DNA of 64,000 nucleotides from CAVUPF01 sp963743285 (GTDB taxonomy: Bacteria; Actinomycetota; Thermoleophilia; Solirubrobacterales; 70-9): positions 186,001 to 250,000 of the forward strand of contig CAVUPF010000011.1 of assembly GCA_963743285.1 (NCBI GenBank). Direction: 5' to 3'. The notes under the pieces are model-generated. The model ran no database searches. It saw nothing but the letters and a program-made list of their open reading frames with translations, and was not told the DNA's origin. Position numbers and translations under genes: made by a program. Numbering within the stretch: position 1 is the first letter of the stretch; each line of letters begins with the position of its first letter. Below are positions 1-8,054 of this stretch, piece by piece.

Positions 1-225
1 GCCGTCTAGCTCCGCAGCGACGCTCTCGCGAGCGGCGGCGATCTGGGCGGGGTCGGTGACGTCGAGCATCAACGGCACCAGTCGATCTGACCCGGCCTGG
101 CCCAGGGCCTCGGCATCGGCCTCGCGGCGCACTCCCGCGAAGACCCGCCAGCCTGCGGAGTCGAGCCGCAGGGCGCTGGCCCGGCCAATCCCCGTCGAGG
201 CTCCCGTGAGCAGGACCGAGCGCAT
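1..225 (-). CDS. Short-chain dehydrogenase/reductase, N-terminal part (runs off the window)
   Basis: The first 75 codons of a leftward gene whose 3' part lies outside the window. It opens with MRSVLLTGASTGIG, the glycine-rich Rossmann motif that binds NAD(P) in classical SDRs, and continues with a basic stretch (GVRREADAEAL) typical of NADP-preferring members and an LDVTD motif after the fourth strand. The catalytic Ser-Tyr-Lys lies beyond the edge, so substrate cannot be inferred. It follows the MerR gene by 31 nt on the same strand and may be the last gene of that operon. The start is the only ATG before the fold. Confidence 0.8.
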   Translation of the reverse strand, partial: MRSVLLTGASTGIGRASALRLDSAGWRVFAGVRREADAEALGQAGSDRLVPLMLDVTDPAQIAAARESVAAELDG

Positions 226-256
226 CGGTTGCTGAGGCTACAGGCACGCAGCCGCC

Positions 257-958
257 CTACGAACGGCCCGCGCGGTGGCGCTCCAGCTCGGCGACCATCA
301 GCTTCGTGTGGAGTGCGGCGATCAGATCTTGGAGAGGCTGAGCGCCGGCTTCGAGCATCGCGACCACCCGCTCGGGCTCGACCTCACCGGCCAGACGACT
401 CATCACCACGTCGACCTCCTGGCGGACCAGCTCCTCGACGGCGCTCTTGTAGCGCAGGGTGTCATAGACGGTGAAGCCGATCTCCTCGTCATAGCCCCCG
501 GCGCGGAAGCGGCTGATCGCCTCGATGATCTTCACGTCGGAGGGGGAGTAGCCGCGGCTGTTGGGGCTGAGGACGCCCAGCTCGGCGAGGCGGTCGAGTA
601 CCTCCTTGGGCACGCCGTAGCCCTCGCGCACCTCGGCGGCGCTGGTGCGGGTGCGCTCGCCGGCCAGGGCGCGGTCGAGGATGCGATCCTCCAGCTCGAG
701 CAGGGCGCGAGCCCGCTCGGGGTCTTGGTCGAGCATCGACTTGATCGCCTTGAGCGGCATGAAGCGCTCCTCTTGGAGCTGCTTGATCAGCTTGATCCGG
801 TCGACGAACGCAGGCGGGTAGTAGGCCATGTTGCGGCTGGTCTTGACCGGCTCGGGCAGCAGACCCTCGCGCAGGTAGTGCTTGATCGTCGGGACGGGGA
901 CACCCGAGGCCTCGGCCAGCTCGCCCATGCGGAGCAGGTCTCCGTTGCCGACGGTCAT
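257..958 (-). CDS. MerR-family transcriptional regulator
   Basis: 233 aa. The N-terminal winged helix-turn-helix is clear at residues 11-29 (MGELAEASGVPVPTIKHYL), followed by REGLLPEP and a PAFVDRIKLIKQLQ helix, the standard MerR DNA-binding domain. The C-terminal ~150 residues are helical and resemble no effector domain I recognise; there is no cysteine cluster, so it is not a metal sensor. The ATG at 958 overlaps the upstream gene's stop (ATGA), implying translational coupling. As the distal gene of a catabolic operon it is a natural candidate to control that operon, perhaps sensing a CoA ester; that role is inference. Confidence 0.85.
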   Translation of the reverse strand: MTVGNGDLLRMGELAEASGVPVPTIKHYLREGLLPEPVKTSRNMAYYPPAFVDRIKLIKQLQEERFMPLKAIKSMLDQDPERARALLELEDRILDRALAGERTRTSAAEVREGYGVPKEVLDRLAELGVLSPNSRGYSPSDVKIIEAISRFRAGGYDEEIGFTVYDTLRYKSAVEELVRQEVDVVMSRLAGEVEPERVVAMLEAGAQPLQDLIAALHTKLMVAELERHRAGRS

Positions 959-2190
959 GCCCGAAAGGTCGACCCGGCGTCGGCACTTGGCCCGGCCGCC
1001 GCCCCCGACTCCTTCATCGCGACGACCTCCTCCTCGGAGTAGCCGGCCTCGCGCAGCACCTCGTCGGTGTGCTCGCCGAAGGCCGGCGCCGGGCGGGTCG
1101 GGTCGGCGGGGGTGCGGCTCATCTTGACCGGAAAGCCGAGCTGGCGGATCGTGCCCAGCTCGGGCTGCTCGATCTCGACCACCATCCGGCGGGCCCGCAC
1201 CTGCTCGGAGTCGAGCGCCTGGTCGAGGTCGAGGACCGGCTCGATGCAGCAATCGTGCTCGTCGTTGAAGGCGAGCCACTCCTCGCGGCTGCGAGCGCGG
1301 AAGAGCCCGGCAACCTCGTGCCAGGCGTCCGAGCCCGGCGCCTCGAACTGCCTCTCGATCAGATCGGGCCGGCCGACTCCGCCGCAGAAGGCGGCCCAGA
1401 ATTTCGGCTCCAGGGCACCGCAGCTGATCCAGCCGTCGGCCACCTCGTAGGGCAGGTAGCAGATCAGCCCCCCGGCCAGCTGCTGTTCGCCGCGGCGCGT
1501 CACCTCGCCGTCACAGAAGTAGCGCCCGGCGACCAAGGCCAGCCAGGAGAGGGCGCCATCGGCCATCGAGACGTCGACCATCTGCCCCTTGCCGGAGCGA
1601 TGCCGCTCGTGCAGCGCCGCCATCACGCCGAAGGCGGCCATCAGCGCGCCGCCGCCGAGGTCGGCGATCTGGCCGGCGGACTGGACCGGAGGGCCATCCT
1701 TGGCGCCGCTCAGGCCGAGGAGCCCGACCAGGCCGAGGTAGTTCATGTCGTGCCCGGCGCGCTGCGCGTAGGGGCCGTCCTGGCCGTAGCCGGTGATCGC
1801 ACAGAAGACGATCGCCGGGTTGGCCTCGCGCATCTGCTCATAGCCGACGCCGAGCCGATCGAGCACGCCGGGGCGGAAGCCGTCGAGCACGACGTCATGG
1901 CGGCTGACCAAGCGCAGCAGCGCCTCGCGCCCCAGCTCGGCTTTGAGGTCGAGTCGGATCGAGCGCTTGCCTCGGTTGAGCGCGAGGTAGAGCGCCGAGC
2001 GGGTCCCGAGCGCCTGCAGCTCCTCGTCGCCGTAGTAGGGGGGCGCCCAGCGGATGTAGTCGCCCATCGCCGTGTCCTCGACCTTCAGCACCTCGGCGCC
2101 GAGGTCGGCGAGCAGCAGTGAGCAAAACCCCCCGGGCAGGAGCCTGGTCAGGTCGAGGATCCGTACGTCGCTAAGCGGGAGCTCGCTCAC
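955..2190 (-). CDS. CaiB/BaiF family protein, alpha-methylacyl-CoA racemase-like
   Basis: 411 aa, the usual length for family III CoA-transferases and racemases. It starts with LSDVRILDLTRLLPG and has the family's LGAEVLKVED and NRGKRSIRLDLK. The racemase catalytic pair known from mycobacterial MCR seems present: His147 in RAGHDMNY and Asp177 in QIADLGGG. This favours epimerisation of 2-methylacyl-CoA over CoA transfer, though CoA transfer cannot be excluded. It overlaps BKACE by 20 nt upstream and MerR by 4 nt downstream, so it sits firmly inside one transcript. In this operon it could convert a (2R)-methyl-branched acyl-CoA to the isomer accepted by the acyl-CoA dehydrogenases. Confidence 0.88.
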   Translation of the reverse strand: MSELPLSDVRILDLTRLLPGGFCSLLLADLGAEVLKVEDTAMGDYIRWAPPYYGDEELQALGTRSALYLALNRGKRSIRLDLKAELGREALLRLVSRHDVVLDGFRPGVLDRLGVGYEQMREANPAIVFCAITGYGQDGPYAQRAGHDMNYLGLVGLLGLSGAKDGPPVQSAGQIADLGGGALMAAFGVMAALHERHRSGKGQMVDVSMADGALSWLALVAGRYFCDGEVTRRGEQQLAGGLICYLPYEVADGWISCGALEPKFWAAFCGGVGRPDLIERQFEAPGSDAWHEVAGLFRARSREEWLAFNDEHDCCIEPVLDLDQALDSEQVRARRMVVEIEQPELGTIRQLGFPVKMSRTPADPTRPAPAFGEHTDEVLREAGYSEEEVVAMKESGAAAGPSADAGSTFRA

Positions 2191-3064
2191 GCCTGGGCAC
2201 TCCCAAGAGCTCGCGCGCCTCGGCGACGCTTGCCGCGCGTCGGCCGACGTCCTCGGCCATCTGCCTAGCCTTGGCGATCAGCTCGCCGTTGGAGCGGGCC
2301 ATCTCCCCGCTCGGCAGGTAGAGGTTGTCCTCGACCCCGGCGCGGACGTTGCCGCCCAGGACTAGCGCCGCACCGAGCAGCTTCCACTGGTCGCGGGAGA
2401 TGCCGATCACCTGCCACTGGTTCTGGCCTTCCGCCCCACCGGGGATCTGCTCGGACATGAAGGCGACGTTGCGCGCCGTCGGCCGGATGCCCCCGTTGAC
2501 CCCCATCACGAGTGAGATCTGAAGCGGCGGCACCAGCAGCCCCATGTCGATCAGCGGATCGAGGTTGGCGACGTGGCCGGCGTCGAAGCACTCGTGCTCT
2601 GGCTTGATCCCCAGCTCACGCATCGCGGTCAGGAACTCGACGATCGTGTCGAAGCTGTTCTCGAAGACGGTCTTAAAGACGAAGTCCTTGCGTCGCTTGG
2701 AGTACTTGGCGTAGTTCATCGAGCTCATATTCAGCGCCGCCACGTCGGGGCACAGCGCCCGCAGGTACTCGACCCGCTTGGAGATCGGGATGCCGATCGC
2801 CCCGGTCGAGTAGTTGATGATCACGTCGTCGACCTCGGTCAGGATCGCCTCGGTGATCGCCTTGAAGTCCTCGATCTCATAAGAGGGAGCGCCGTCGGGC
2901 TTGCGGGCGTGGATGTGGATCTGCGCGGCGCCCTCCTCGACGGCACGTCGCGCCTCGGCCGCGTACTCCTGCGGCGTGTAGGGGATCGCCGGGGACTGAT
3001 CGCGATTTGCGATCACGCCGCTAATCGAGCAGCTGATCACGACCGGGTCCTCGAATCGGCTCAT
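2171..3064 (-). CDS. BKACE-family (DUF849) beta-keto acid cleavage enzyme
   Basis: 297 aa, full length for the family typified by Kce, the 3-keto-5-aminohexanoate cleavage enzyme of lysine fermentation. These zinc enzymes react a beta-keto acid with acetyl-CoA to give acetoacetate and a new acyl-CoA. Likely zinc ligands are visible: His50 and His52 (QIHIHARKPDG) and Glu245 (VRAGVEDNLYL); the NYSTGA strand near 84-89 is also typical. Substrate varies widely in the family and cannot be read from sequence. The start overlaps the carboxyltransferase stop by 4 nt. With a carboxylase and hydratase upstream, it sits where HMG-CoA lyase would sit in a leucine-type operon. Confidence 0.88.
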   Translation of the reverse strand: MSRFEDPVVISCSISGVIANRDQSPAIPYTPQEYAAEARRAVEEGAAQIHIHARKPDGAPSYEIEDFKAITEAILTEVDDVIINYSTGAIGIPISKRVEYLRALCPDVAALNMSSMNYAKYSKRRKDFVFKTVFENSFDTIVEFLTAMRELGIKPEHECFDAGHVANLDPLIDMGLLVPPLQISLVMGVNGGIRPTARNVAFMSEQIPGGAEGQNQWQVIGISRDQWKLLGAALVLGGNVRAGVEDNLYLPSGEMARSNGELIAKARQMAEDVGRRAASVAEARELLGVPRRERAPA

Positions 3065-4653
3065 ACCGGCATCACCCCGTGGCGTTTCTTGGGCTTCTCG
3101 ACGTGCTTGTCCCTCGCCATCCGCAGCGCCTTGACGATCGTCGGCCGCGTCTCGCGCGGGTCGATGATGTCGTCGATCACCGCGTTGCCGGCGGCGATGT
3201 AGGGGTCGATCTGCTCGCGAACTGCGTTCAGCATCGCCTCGCGCGTCGCCTCGGGATCCTCGGAGGCCTCGATCGCCGAGCGGCCGATGATGTTGACCGC
3301 CCCCTCGGCGCCCATCACCGAGATCTCGGCCCCGGGCCAGGCGACGATCAGGTCGGGCTCAAAGGCCTTGCCGCACATCACGTAGTAGCCGGCTCCGTAT
3401 GCCTTGCGGATCACCACGGTCACCTTTGGCACCGTCGCCCGGCTGACTGCGTAGAGCATCTTCGCCCCGTGACGGATGATCCCGGCGTGCTCGACCTTCG
3501 AGCCGACCATGAAGCCGGGCACGTCTTGAAGGAAGACGAGTGGGATGTTGAAGGCGTCGCAGAGGTTGATGAAGCGCGCCGCCTTGTCGGAGGAGTCGTT
3601 GTCGAGGATGCCGGCCAGCTGCTTGGGCTGGTTGGCGACGATGCCGACCGGCTGGCCGCCGAATCGGGCGAAGCAGGTGATCAGCGTCTTCGCGAACTTC
3701 GGCTTGATGTCGAACCACTCGCCGTGATCGACGATCTCGCGGATCACCTCGTACATGTCGTAGGGCTGTCGCGAGGAGTCGGGGACGATCTCGAGCAGTT
3801 TCTCCGACATGCGCTCGTCCGGATCGTCGGTCGCGATCACCGGCGGCTTTTGCTCGCAGCTGGCGGGAAAGTAGGAGAGGTAGCGCTTGACGGCGCTGAT
3901 GCACTCCTCATCGTCGGCGACCTCCAGGTCCCCCACCCCGGACTTTCGGCAGTGGACCTTGGCGCCGCCCAGCTCCTCCATCGAGATGTCCTCGCCGGTC
4001 ACCGCTTTGACCAGGTGCGGGCCGGCGAGCGCCATCGCCCCCTGCCCCGACACCATCGGGACGAAGTCGGAGAGCGCCGGGATGTAGGCGGTCCCGGCCG
4101 CGCAGGGTCCCATCATCGCCGCGACCATCGGGATCACGCCCGACATCTCCACCTCTTCGCGAAAGAGGTGCCCGGAGCCGGCGAAGAGCGAGCCGGCAGC
4201 CTCCTGGATGCGGGCGCCGGCGGAATCGAGCAGCCAGATGAACGGCATCCGCTTGGAGAGCGCCATCTCCCGCAGTCGGGTCACCTTCAGCTCGCCGGTC
4301 ATCCCCATCGAGCCGGCCATCACGGTGAAGTCGTAGGCGGCGATGCAGCAGGGGCGGCCGTCGACGTTTCCCCAGCCGGTGATCACCCCGTCGGCCGCCG
4401 CCTTGACCCCGTCCATCGCACGCTGGGCGAAGTGGGGACGACCGTGGATCCCCAGCTCGACGAAGCTGCCCTCGTCAAGCAGCAGATCGATCCGCTCGCG
4501 CGCGGTCAACTTGCCGCGCTCGTGCTGCTTGGCGATCTTCTCCGCGCCGCCACCCAGCTTCGCCTGCGCCCGCCGCTCGTGGAGCTGCTCGTTCAGCTTG
4601 GCCAGGGGCGCCGTACCGGGGAGAAGGTCGCTTTGCTCCTGCTCGCTTGCCAC
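3061..4653 (-). CDS. Acyl-CoA carboxylase, carboxyltransferase (beta) subunit
   Basis: 530 aa, standard for PCC/MCC/AccD-type beta subunits, which move CO2 from carboxybiotin to an acyl-CoA. N-terminal half: HERGKLTARERIDLLLDEGSF and the CoA-binding GSMGMTGELKVTR; C-terminal half: FLQDVPGFMVG and RKAYGAGYYVMCGKAFEPD. The GAGYYVMCGKA segment is nearer methylcrotonyl-type than propionyl-type enzymes, so I leave the substrate open. The GTG at 4653 lies 2 nt after the hydratase stop and has GGAAGG 8-9 nt upstream, which decides the start; an open frame further upstream is antisense shadow inside the hydratase. No biotin-carboxylase subunit is adjacent, so the alpha subunit must come from elsewhere. 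Confidence 0.92.
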   Translation of the reverse strand: MASEQEQSDLLPGTAPLAKLNEQLHERRAQAKLGGGAEKIAKQHERGKLTARERIDLLLDEGSFVELGIHGRPHFAQRAMDGVKAAADGVITGWGNVDGRPCCIAAYDFTVMAGSMGMTGELKVTRLREMALSKRMPFIWLLDSAGARIQEAAGSLFAGSGHLFREEVEMSGVIPMVAAMMGPCAAGTAYIPALSDFVPMVSGQGAMALAGPHLVKAVTGEDISMEELGGAKVHCRKSGVGDLEVADDEECISAVKRYLSYFPASCEQKPPVIATDDPDERMSEKLLEIVPDSSRQPYDMYEVIREIVDHGEWFDIKPKFAKTLITCFARFGGQPVGIVANQPKQLAGILDNDSSDKAARFINLCDAFNIPLVFLQDVPGFMVGSKVEHAGIIRHGAKMLYAVSRATVPKVTVVIRKAYGAGYYVMCGKAFEPDLIVAWPGAEISVMGAEGAVNIIGRSAIEASEDPEATREAMLNAVREQIDPYIAAGNAVIDDIIDPRETRPTIVKALRMARDKHVEKPKKRHGVMPV

Positions 4654-4655
4654 TG

Positions 4656-5438
4656 CTACCGGCCCTTCCACTGCGGCTCGCGCTTCTCGAAGAACGCGCT
4701 GACCCCCTCGACGATGTCCTCGGTGGTCAAGGTCAGCGAGAGCTGCGAGCGCAGGTACTCGAGCGCATCGTCGAGCGCCATGTCCTGCTGGCGGTACATC
4801 GCGTCGTGGCCGAGGCGCATCAGAACCGGGCTCTTGGAGGCCAGCTTGCCGGCCCACTCGGCGACGGCGGCATCGAACTCCCCGGCCGCCACCGCCTTGT
4901 TGGCGAGCCCGAACTCCACCGCCTGCTCGGCGCTCAACCGCTCCCCCAGGAGCATCATCTCGTTGACTTTCTTGCGCGGGACGTTGCGGTAGATGATCGC
5001 CATGATCATGTAGGGGAAGGCGCCGACGTTGATCTCCGGAGTGGCGAAGGTCGCACCCTGCCGGGCAATCACCAGGTCGCAGGAGAGCGCCAGGCCGATG
5101 CCGCCGGCGAGCACGTGCCCATTGACGGCGCAAAGCGAAGGCTTGCCAAGCCGGGGCATCAGCCGGAAGAACTCGAGGAAGCGCTCGGTGGCGAAGTGTT
5201 TGGCGACTAGCGGCAGCTCGGCCGCGAAGCCGCCGAGATCGGCGCCGGCACAGAAGGCCTTCTCACCGGCGCCGGTGAGCACCACCGCCCGCACCTCGCC
5301 GGAGTCGCGGGCAGCCTTAATCGCATCGACCAGCTCGGCGAGCATCTGGGCAGAGAGCATGTTGCGCTTCTGGGGATCGTTCAGCATCACGGTGGCGACA
5401 CCGTCGGCAACCTCATAACTGACCAACTCGTAGTCCAT
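4656..5438 (-). CDS. Enoyl-CoA hydratase/isomerase (crotonase) family protein
   Basis: 260 aa, full-length crotonase. The CoA-binding GEKAFCAGADLGGF and the oxyanion-hole segment HVLAGGIGLALSCD are clear. By alignment with rat mitochondrial enoyl-CoA hydratase, the first catalytic glutamate (GGCEL in rat) is a glycine here, while the second is kept (TFATPEINVG). Several methylglutaconyl-type and other crotonases vary at these sites, so activity may be hydration, isomerisation or something else. It is the first gene of the leftward catabolic operon; its start faces the acyl-CoA dehydrogenase at 5550 across a 111-nt gap that must hold both promoters. Confidence 0.88.
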   Translation of the reverse strand: MDYELVSYEVADGVATVMLNDPQKRNMLSAQMLAELVDAIKAARDSGEVRAVVLTGAGEKAFCAGADLGGFAAELPLVAKHFATERFLEFFRLMPRLGKPSLCAVNGHVLAGGIGLALSCDLVIARQGATFATPEINVGAFPYMIMAIIYRNVPRKKVNEMMLLGERLSAEQAVEFGLANKAVAAGEFDAAVAEWAGKLASKSPVLMRLGHDAMYRQQDMALDDALEYLRSQLSLTLTTEDIVEGVSAFFEKREPQWKGR

Positions 5439-5549
5439 CGAAGCGCCACGATAGCCGAACCTGGCTAGAAGTGGGAAGTGCTACTGTCCACTCGGCTTCC
5501 GGGCGGCCGGCGCCCTCCATCCTGACCCAGCAAAACGAGAGGCAGACCA
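5439..5549. promoter_or_regulatory. Divergent promoter region between catabolic operon and acyl-CoA dehydrogenases
   Basis: This 111-nt gap is the only non-coding DNA between two divergent sets of catabolic genes. On the minus strand TGGACA, a 17-nt spacer and TAGCCA could be a weak promoter for the hydratase operon. On the plus strand GAGAGG at 5537-5542 is a good ribosome-binding site 7 nt before the GTG at 5550. I see no clear palindrome for the MerR regulator. The specific promoter boxes are tentative. Confidence 0.4.
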
Positions 5550-6767
5550 GTGGCGATCGCGACGAGCAATGGCTCCAGTGTCATCAAGCCCGACCACGAG
5601 GCGGGCCGCAAGCACTTCATCTTCAGCCAGGAGCACGAAGATCTACGCGAGTCGATGCGCTCATGGGTGCAAAAGGAGCTCTGGCCGCACCGCAACGAGT
5701 GGGAGGACACCTACTGGCCGACCGAGGCGATGAAGCGCGCCGGCGAGCTCGGCTTCCTCGGCCTATGCTTTCCGGAGCGCTACGGCGGCCAGGACGGCGA
5801 CTACTTCTACTCGCTGGTCCGCGCCGAGTGCATGAGCTACTCGGGTTCGGGAGGCACCAACATGGGCTTCGCAGTTCAGACCGACATGGTCCTGCCGCCG
5901 ATCCACCTGCTCGGGACCGAGGACCAAAAGCAGCGCTATCTCGCCCCCGGGCTGAAGGGCGAGAAGGTCGGCTGCCTCGGGATCACCGAGCCCGGTGCCG
6001 GCTCCGACGTCGCCGGCATCCGCACCACGGCGATCCGCGACGGCGAGGAGTACGTGATCAACGGCTCCAAGACCTTCATCACCAACGGACCCCGCGCCGA
6101 CTTCATCGTCCTTGTCGCCAAGACCGACCCCAGCGAGCGCCATGCGGGGATCACGCTGTTCGTCGTCGACCTGCGCGACGAGGGCGGAGAGAAGGTGCCC
6201 GGCTTCAGCGTCTCCGCCGAGCTGGAGAAGATGGGAATGCACGCCTCCGACACCGGCGAGCTGGCCTTCGAAGACCTGCGCGTCCCGGCCGACGCGGTGC
6301 TGGGCGAGGTTGGCAAGGGCTTCTACCACATCGCCTGGGAGCTCCAGGGCGAGCGGCTGGTCGCCGCGGCGGGCTGCCACGCCGGCGCCGAGCGAATGAT
6401 CGAGAAGACGCTCGAGTACGCCAAGGAGCGGGAAGCCTTCGGCCGCCCGATCGGCAAGTTCCAGGCGATCCGTCACAAGTTCGCCGAGATGGCGACCAAG
6501 ACCGAGGCCGCGAAGCAGTTCACCTACTCGACTGCCTGGCGCTTTGCCAACGGCGAGTACCCGGTGCGCGAGATCACGATGGCGAAGCTCTACGCCTCCC
6601 GGATCGCCTGTGAGGTCGCCGATGACTGCGTCCAGATCCTCGGCGGTTACGGCTACATGAAGGAGTACGAGATCGAGCGCGCCTACCGCGACGTCCGCCT
6701 CAACCGGATCGGAGCCGGCACCGACGAGGTGATGCTCGACGTGATCGGCCGCTCCTACGGGCTTTAG
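5550..6767 (+). CDS. Acyl-CoA dehydrogenase (isovaleryl/long-chain type)
   Basis: 405 aa FAD enzyme that makes the alpha,beta double bond of an acyl-CoA and passes electrons to ETF. FAD-binding signatures are plain: GITEPGAGSDVAGI and INGSKTFITNG in the middle domain, and the C-terminal LGGYGYMKEYEIERAYRD. At the medium-chain catalytic site (usual YEGT) it has GAGT, so that base is missing; instead Glu in GERLV on helix G matches the catalytic base of isovaleryl-CoA and long-chain dehydrogenases. This points to branched or long substrates. GTG start with GAGAGG 7 nt upstream. It is followed 2 nt later by a paralogue. Confidence 0.92.
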   Translation: MAIATSNGSSVIKPDHEAGRKHFIFSQEHEDLRESMRSWVQKELWPHRNEWEDTYWPTEAMKRAGELGFLGLCFPERYGGQDGDYFYSLVRAECMSYSGSGGTNMGFAVQTDMVLPPIHLLGTEDQKQRYLAPGLKGEKVGCLGITEPGAGSDVAGIRTTAIRDGEEYVINGSKTFITNGPRADFIVLVAKTDPSERHAGITLFVVDLRDEGGEKVPGFSVSAELEKMGMHASDTGELAFEDLRVPADAVLGEVGKGFYHIAWELQGERLVAAAGCHAGAERMIEKTLEYAKEREAFGRPIGKFQAIRHKFAEMATKTEAAKQFTYSTAWRFANGEYPVREITMAKLYASRIACEVADDCVQILGGYGYMKEYEIERAYRDVRLNRIGAGTDEVMLDVIGRSYGL

Positions 6768-6769
6768 CC

Positions 6770-7948
6770 CTGACCGTCGTCAAGGACACCGGCGCGCGAG
6801 CTGCGCTGCCGCCCTTTGGCGAGGAGCACGAGGAGCTGCGGGAGACCGTCAGCCGCTTCGTCGCTGCGGAGATCGCGCCGAACGTCGAGCAGTGGGAGGC
6901 GGCACGGGAGTTCCCGCGTGAGCTGTACCGGCGCTGCGCGGAGCTGGGCTTTCTCGGGCTGAAGTTCCCGGAGCGCTACGGCGGCCAGGGCGGCGATCAT
7001 CTGCACGACGCGGTATGGGTCGAGGAGCTGGCCCGCTCCGGCGGCTCGGGGGGCGTCGCCGCGGGCCTCAACGCCCATGCCTCGATCGCGATGCCGCCGA
7101 TCTTCAACTTCGGCAGCGAGGAGCAAAAGCAGCGCTGGCTGGCGCCGGGCATCGCCGGGGAGAAGATCGGTGCGCTGGGGATCACCGAGCCCGGCGCCGG
7201 CTCCGACGTCGCCGGCATCTCCACCTTCGCGCAGCGGGTCGACGGCGGCTACCTCGTCAACGGCTCCAAGACCTTCATCACCAACGGGGTCCGCGCCGAC
7301 TTCCTCGTCTGCGCCTGCAAGACGACCCAGAAGGGCGGTCACCACGGCATCTCATTCCTCGTGCTGGAGCGCGAGATGCCCGGCTATGAGGTCGCGCGGA
7401 AGCTGGAGAAGATGGGCTGGCACGCCTCCGACACCGGCGAGCTGTCGTTCACAGACGTCGAAGTTCCGTCAGAGAACCTGCTGGGAGAGGAGAACGAGGG
7501 CTTCAGGCTGATCATGGCCAACTTCGCCTGGGAGCGATTGCTGATGGCGATCGGCGCCGTCGGCGCGATGCAACGCCTGATCGACGTCACAGTCAGCTAT
7601 GCCCTGAGCCGCGAAGCATTCGGTCATCCGATTGGCAATTTTCAGGCGATCCGCCATCAGGTCGCCGAGATGGCGACCCGCGCCGAGGCCGCCCGGGCCC
7701 TCACCTACAACGCGCTGCGCCTCTTCCACGAGGGCCAAGACTGCATCCGCGACGTGACGATGGCGAAGCTCGTCACCCAGCGCGCCGTCCTCGAGATCGC
7801 CGATCAGTCCCTGCAGATCCACGGCGGCTACGGCTACATGCGCGAGTACGGCATCGAGCGAGCGGTCCGCGACGCCCGCCTCGGACCGATCGGGGGCGGC
7901 ACCGATGAGGTGATGAAGGAGATCCTCGGTAAGCAGATGGGGCTATAA
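6770..7948 (+). CDS. Acyl-CoA dehydrogenase, second tandem copy, apparent CTG start
   Basis: 392 aa if read from the CTG at 6770. The N-terminal domain (FGEEHEELRETVSRF, LGFLGLKFPERYGGQ) aligns along its length with the preceding paralogue, so the gene must begin near here, yet the frame has no ATG, GTG or TTG between the in-frame stop at 6611 and the ATG at 7091. That later ATG would remove about 107 residues. It keeps GITEPGAGSDVAGI, INGSKTFITNG and LQIHGGYGYMREYGIER; the helix G Glu (AWERLL) is present and the YEGT site reads GGGT, so it too is isovaleryl/long-chain type. The two dehydrogenases may form a hetero-oligomer or act on related substrates. Confidence 0.88.
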   Translation: MTVVKDTGARAALPPFGEEHEELRETVSRFVAAEIAPNVEQWEAAREFPRELYRRCAELGFLGLKFPERYGGQGGDHLHDAVWVEELARSGGSGGVAAGLNAHASIAMPPIFNFGSEEQKQRWLAPGIAGEKIGALGITEPGAGSDVAGISTFAQRVDGGYLVNGSKTFITNGVRADFLVCACKTTQKGGHHGISFLVLEREMPGYEVARKLEKMGWHASDTGELSFTDVEVPSENLLGEENEGFRLIMANFAWERLLMAIGAVGAMQRLIDVTVSYALSREAFGHPIGNFQAIRHQVAEMATRAEAARALTYNALRLFHEGQDCIRDVTMAKLVTQRAVLEIADQSLQIHGGYGYMREYGIERAVRDARLGPIGGGTDEVMKEILGKQMGL

Positions 7949-7949
7949 C

Positions 7950-8045
7950 AGCCTTGATGAGGACTTCGAACACCTTCTCTTCGCGCCCGGCGATCCGCTC
8001 CTCGACAGCGGGTGCGAGGCGCTCCGGGCGCTCGCCGAGTCCTAG
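7950..8045 (+). pseudogene. Possible C-terminal remnant of a metallo-beta-lactamase-fold hydrolase
   Basis: In one frame, ending at TAG 8043-8045, the sequence reads DEDFEHLLFAPGDPLL followed by a helical tail SGCEALRALAES. This closely resembles the last strand and helix of MBL-fold hydrolases, which often end in D-F-x-x-L-L-x-A-H-G-x-P-x-x-x-G. There is no start codon or upstream domain, because the frame runs straight out of the dehydrogenase stop. I read it as a scar of a deleted gene; chance resemblance is possible. Confidence 0.35.
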
Positions 8046-8054
8046 TCGCCGGCC

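Noticed and set aside
3079..4992. Very long open frame on the plus strand opposite the carboxyltransferase and hydratase
   Set aside because: It is the antisense shadow of two clear genes; the translation is Leu/His/Asp/Arg-rich with no domain pattern, as usual in high-GC DNA.
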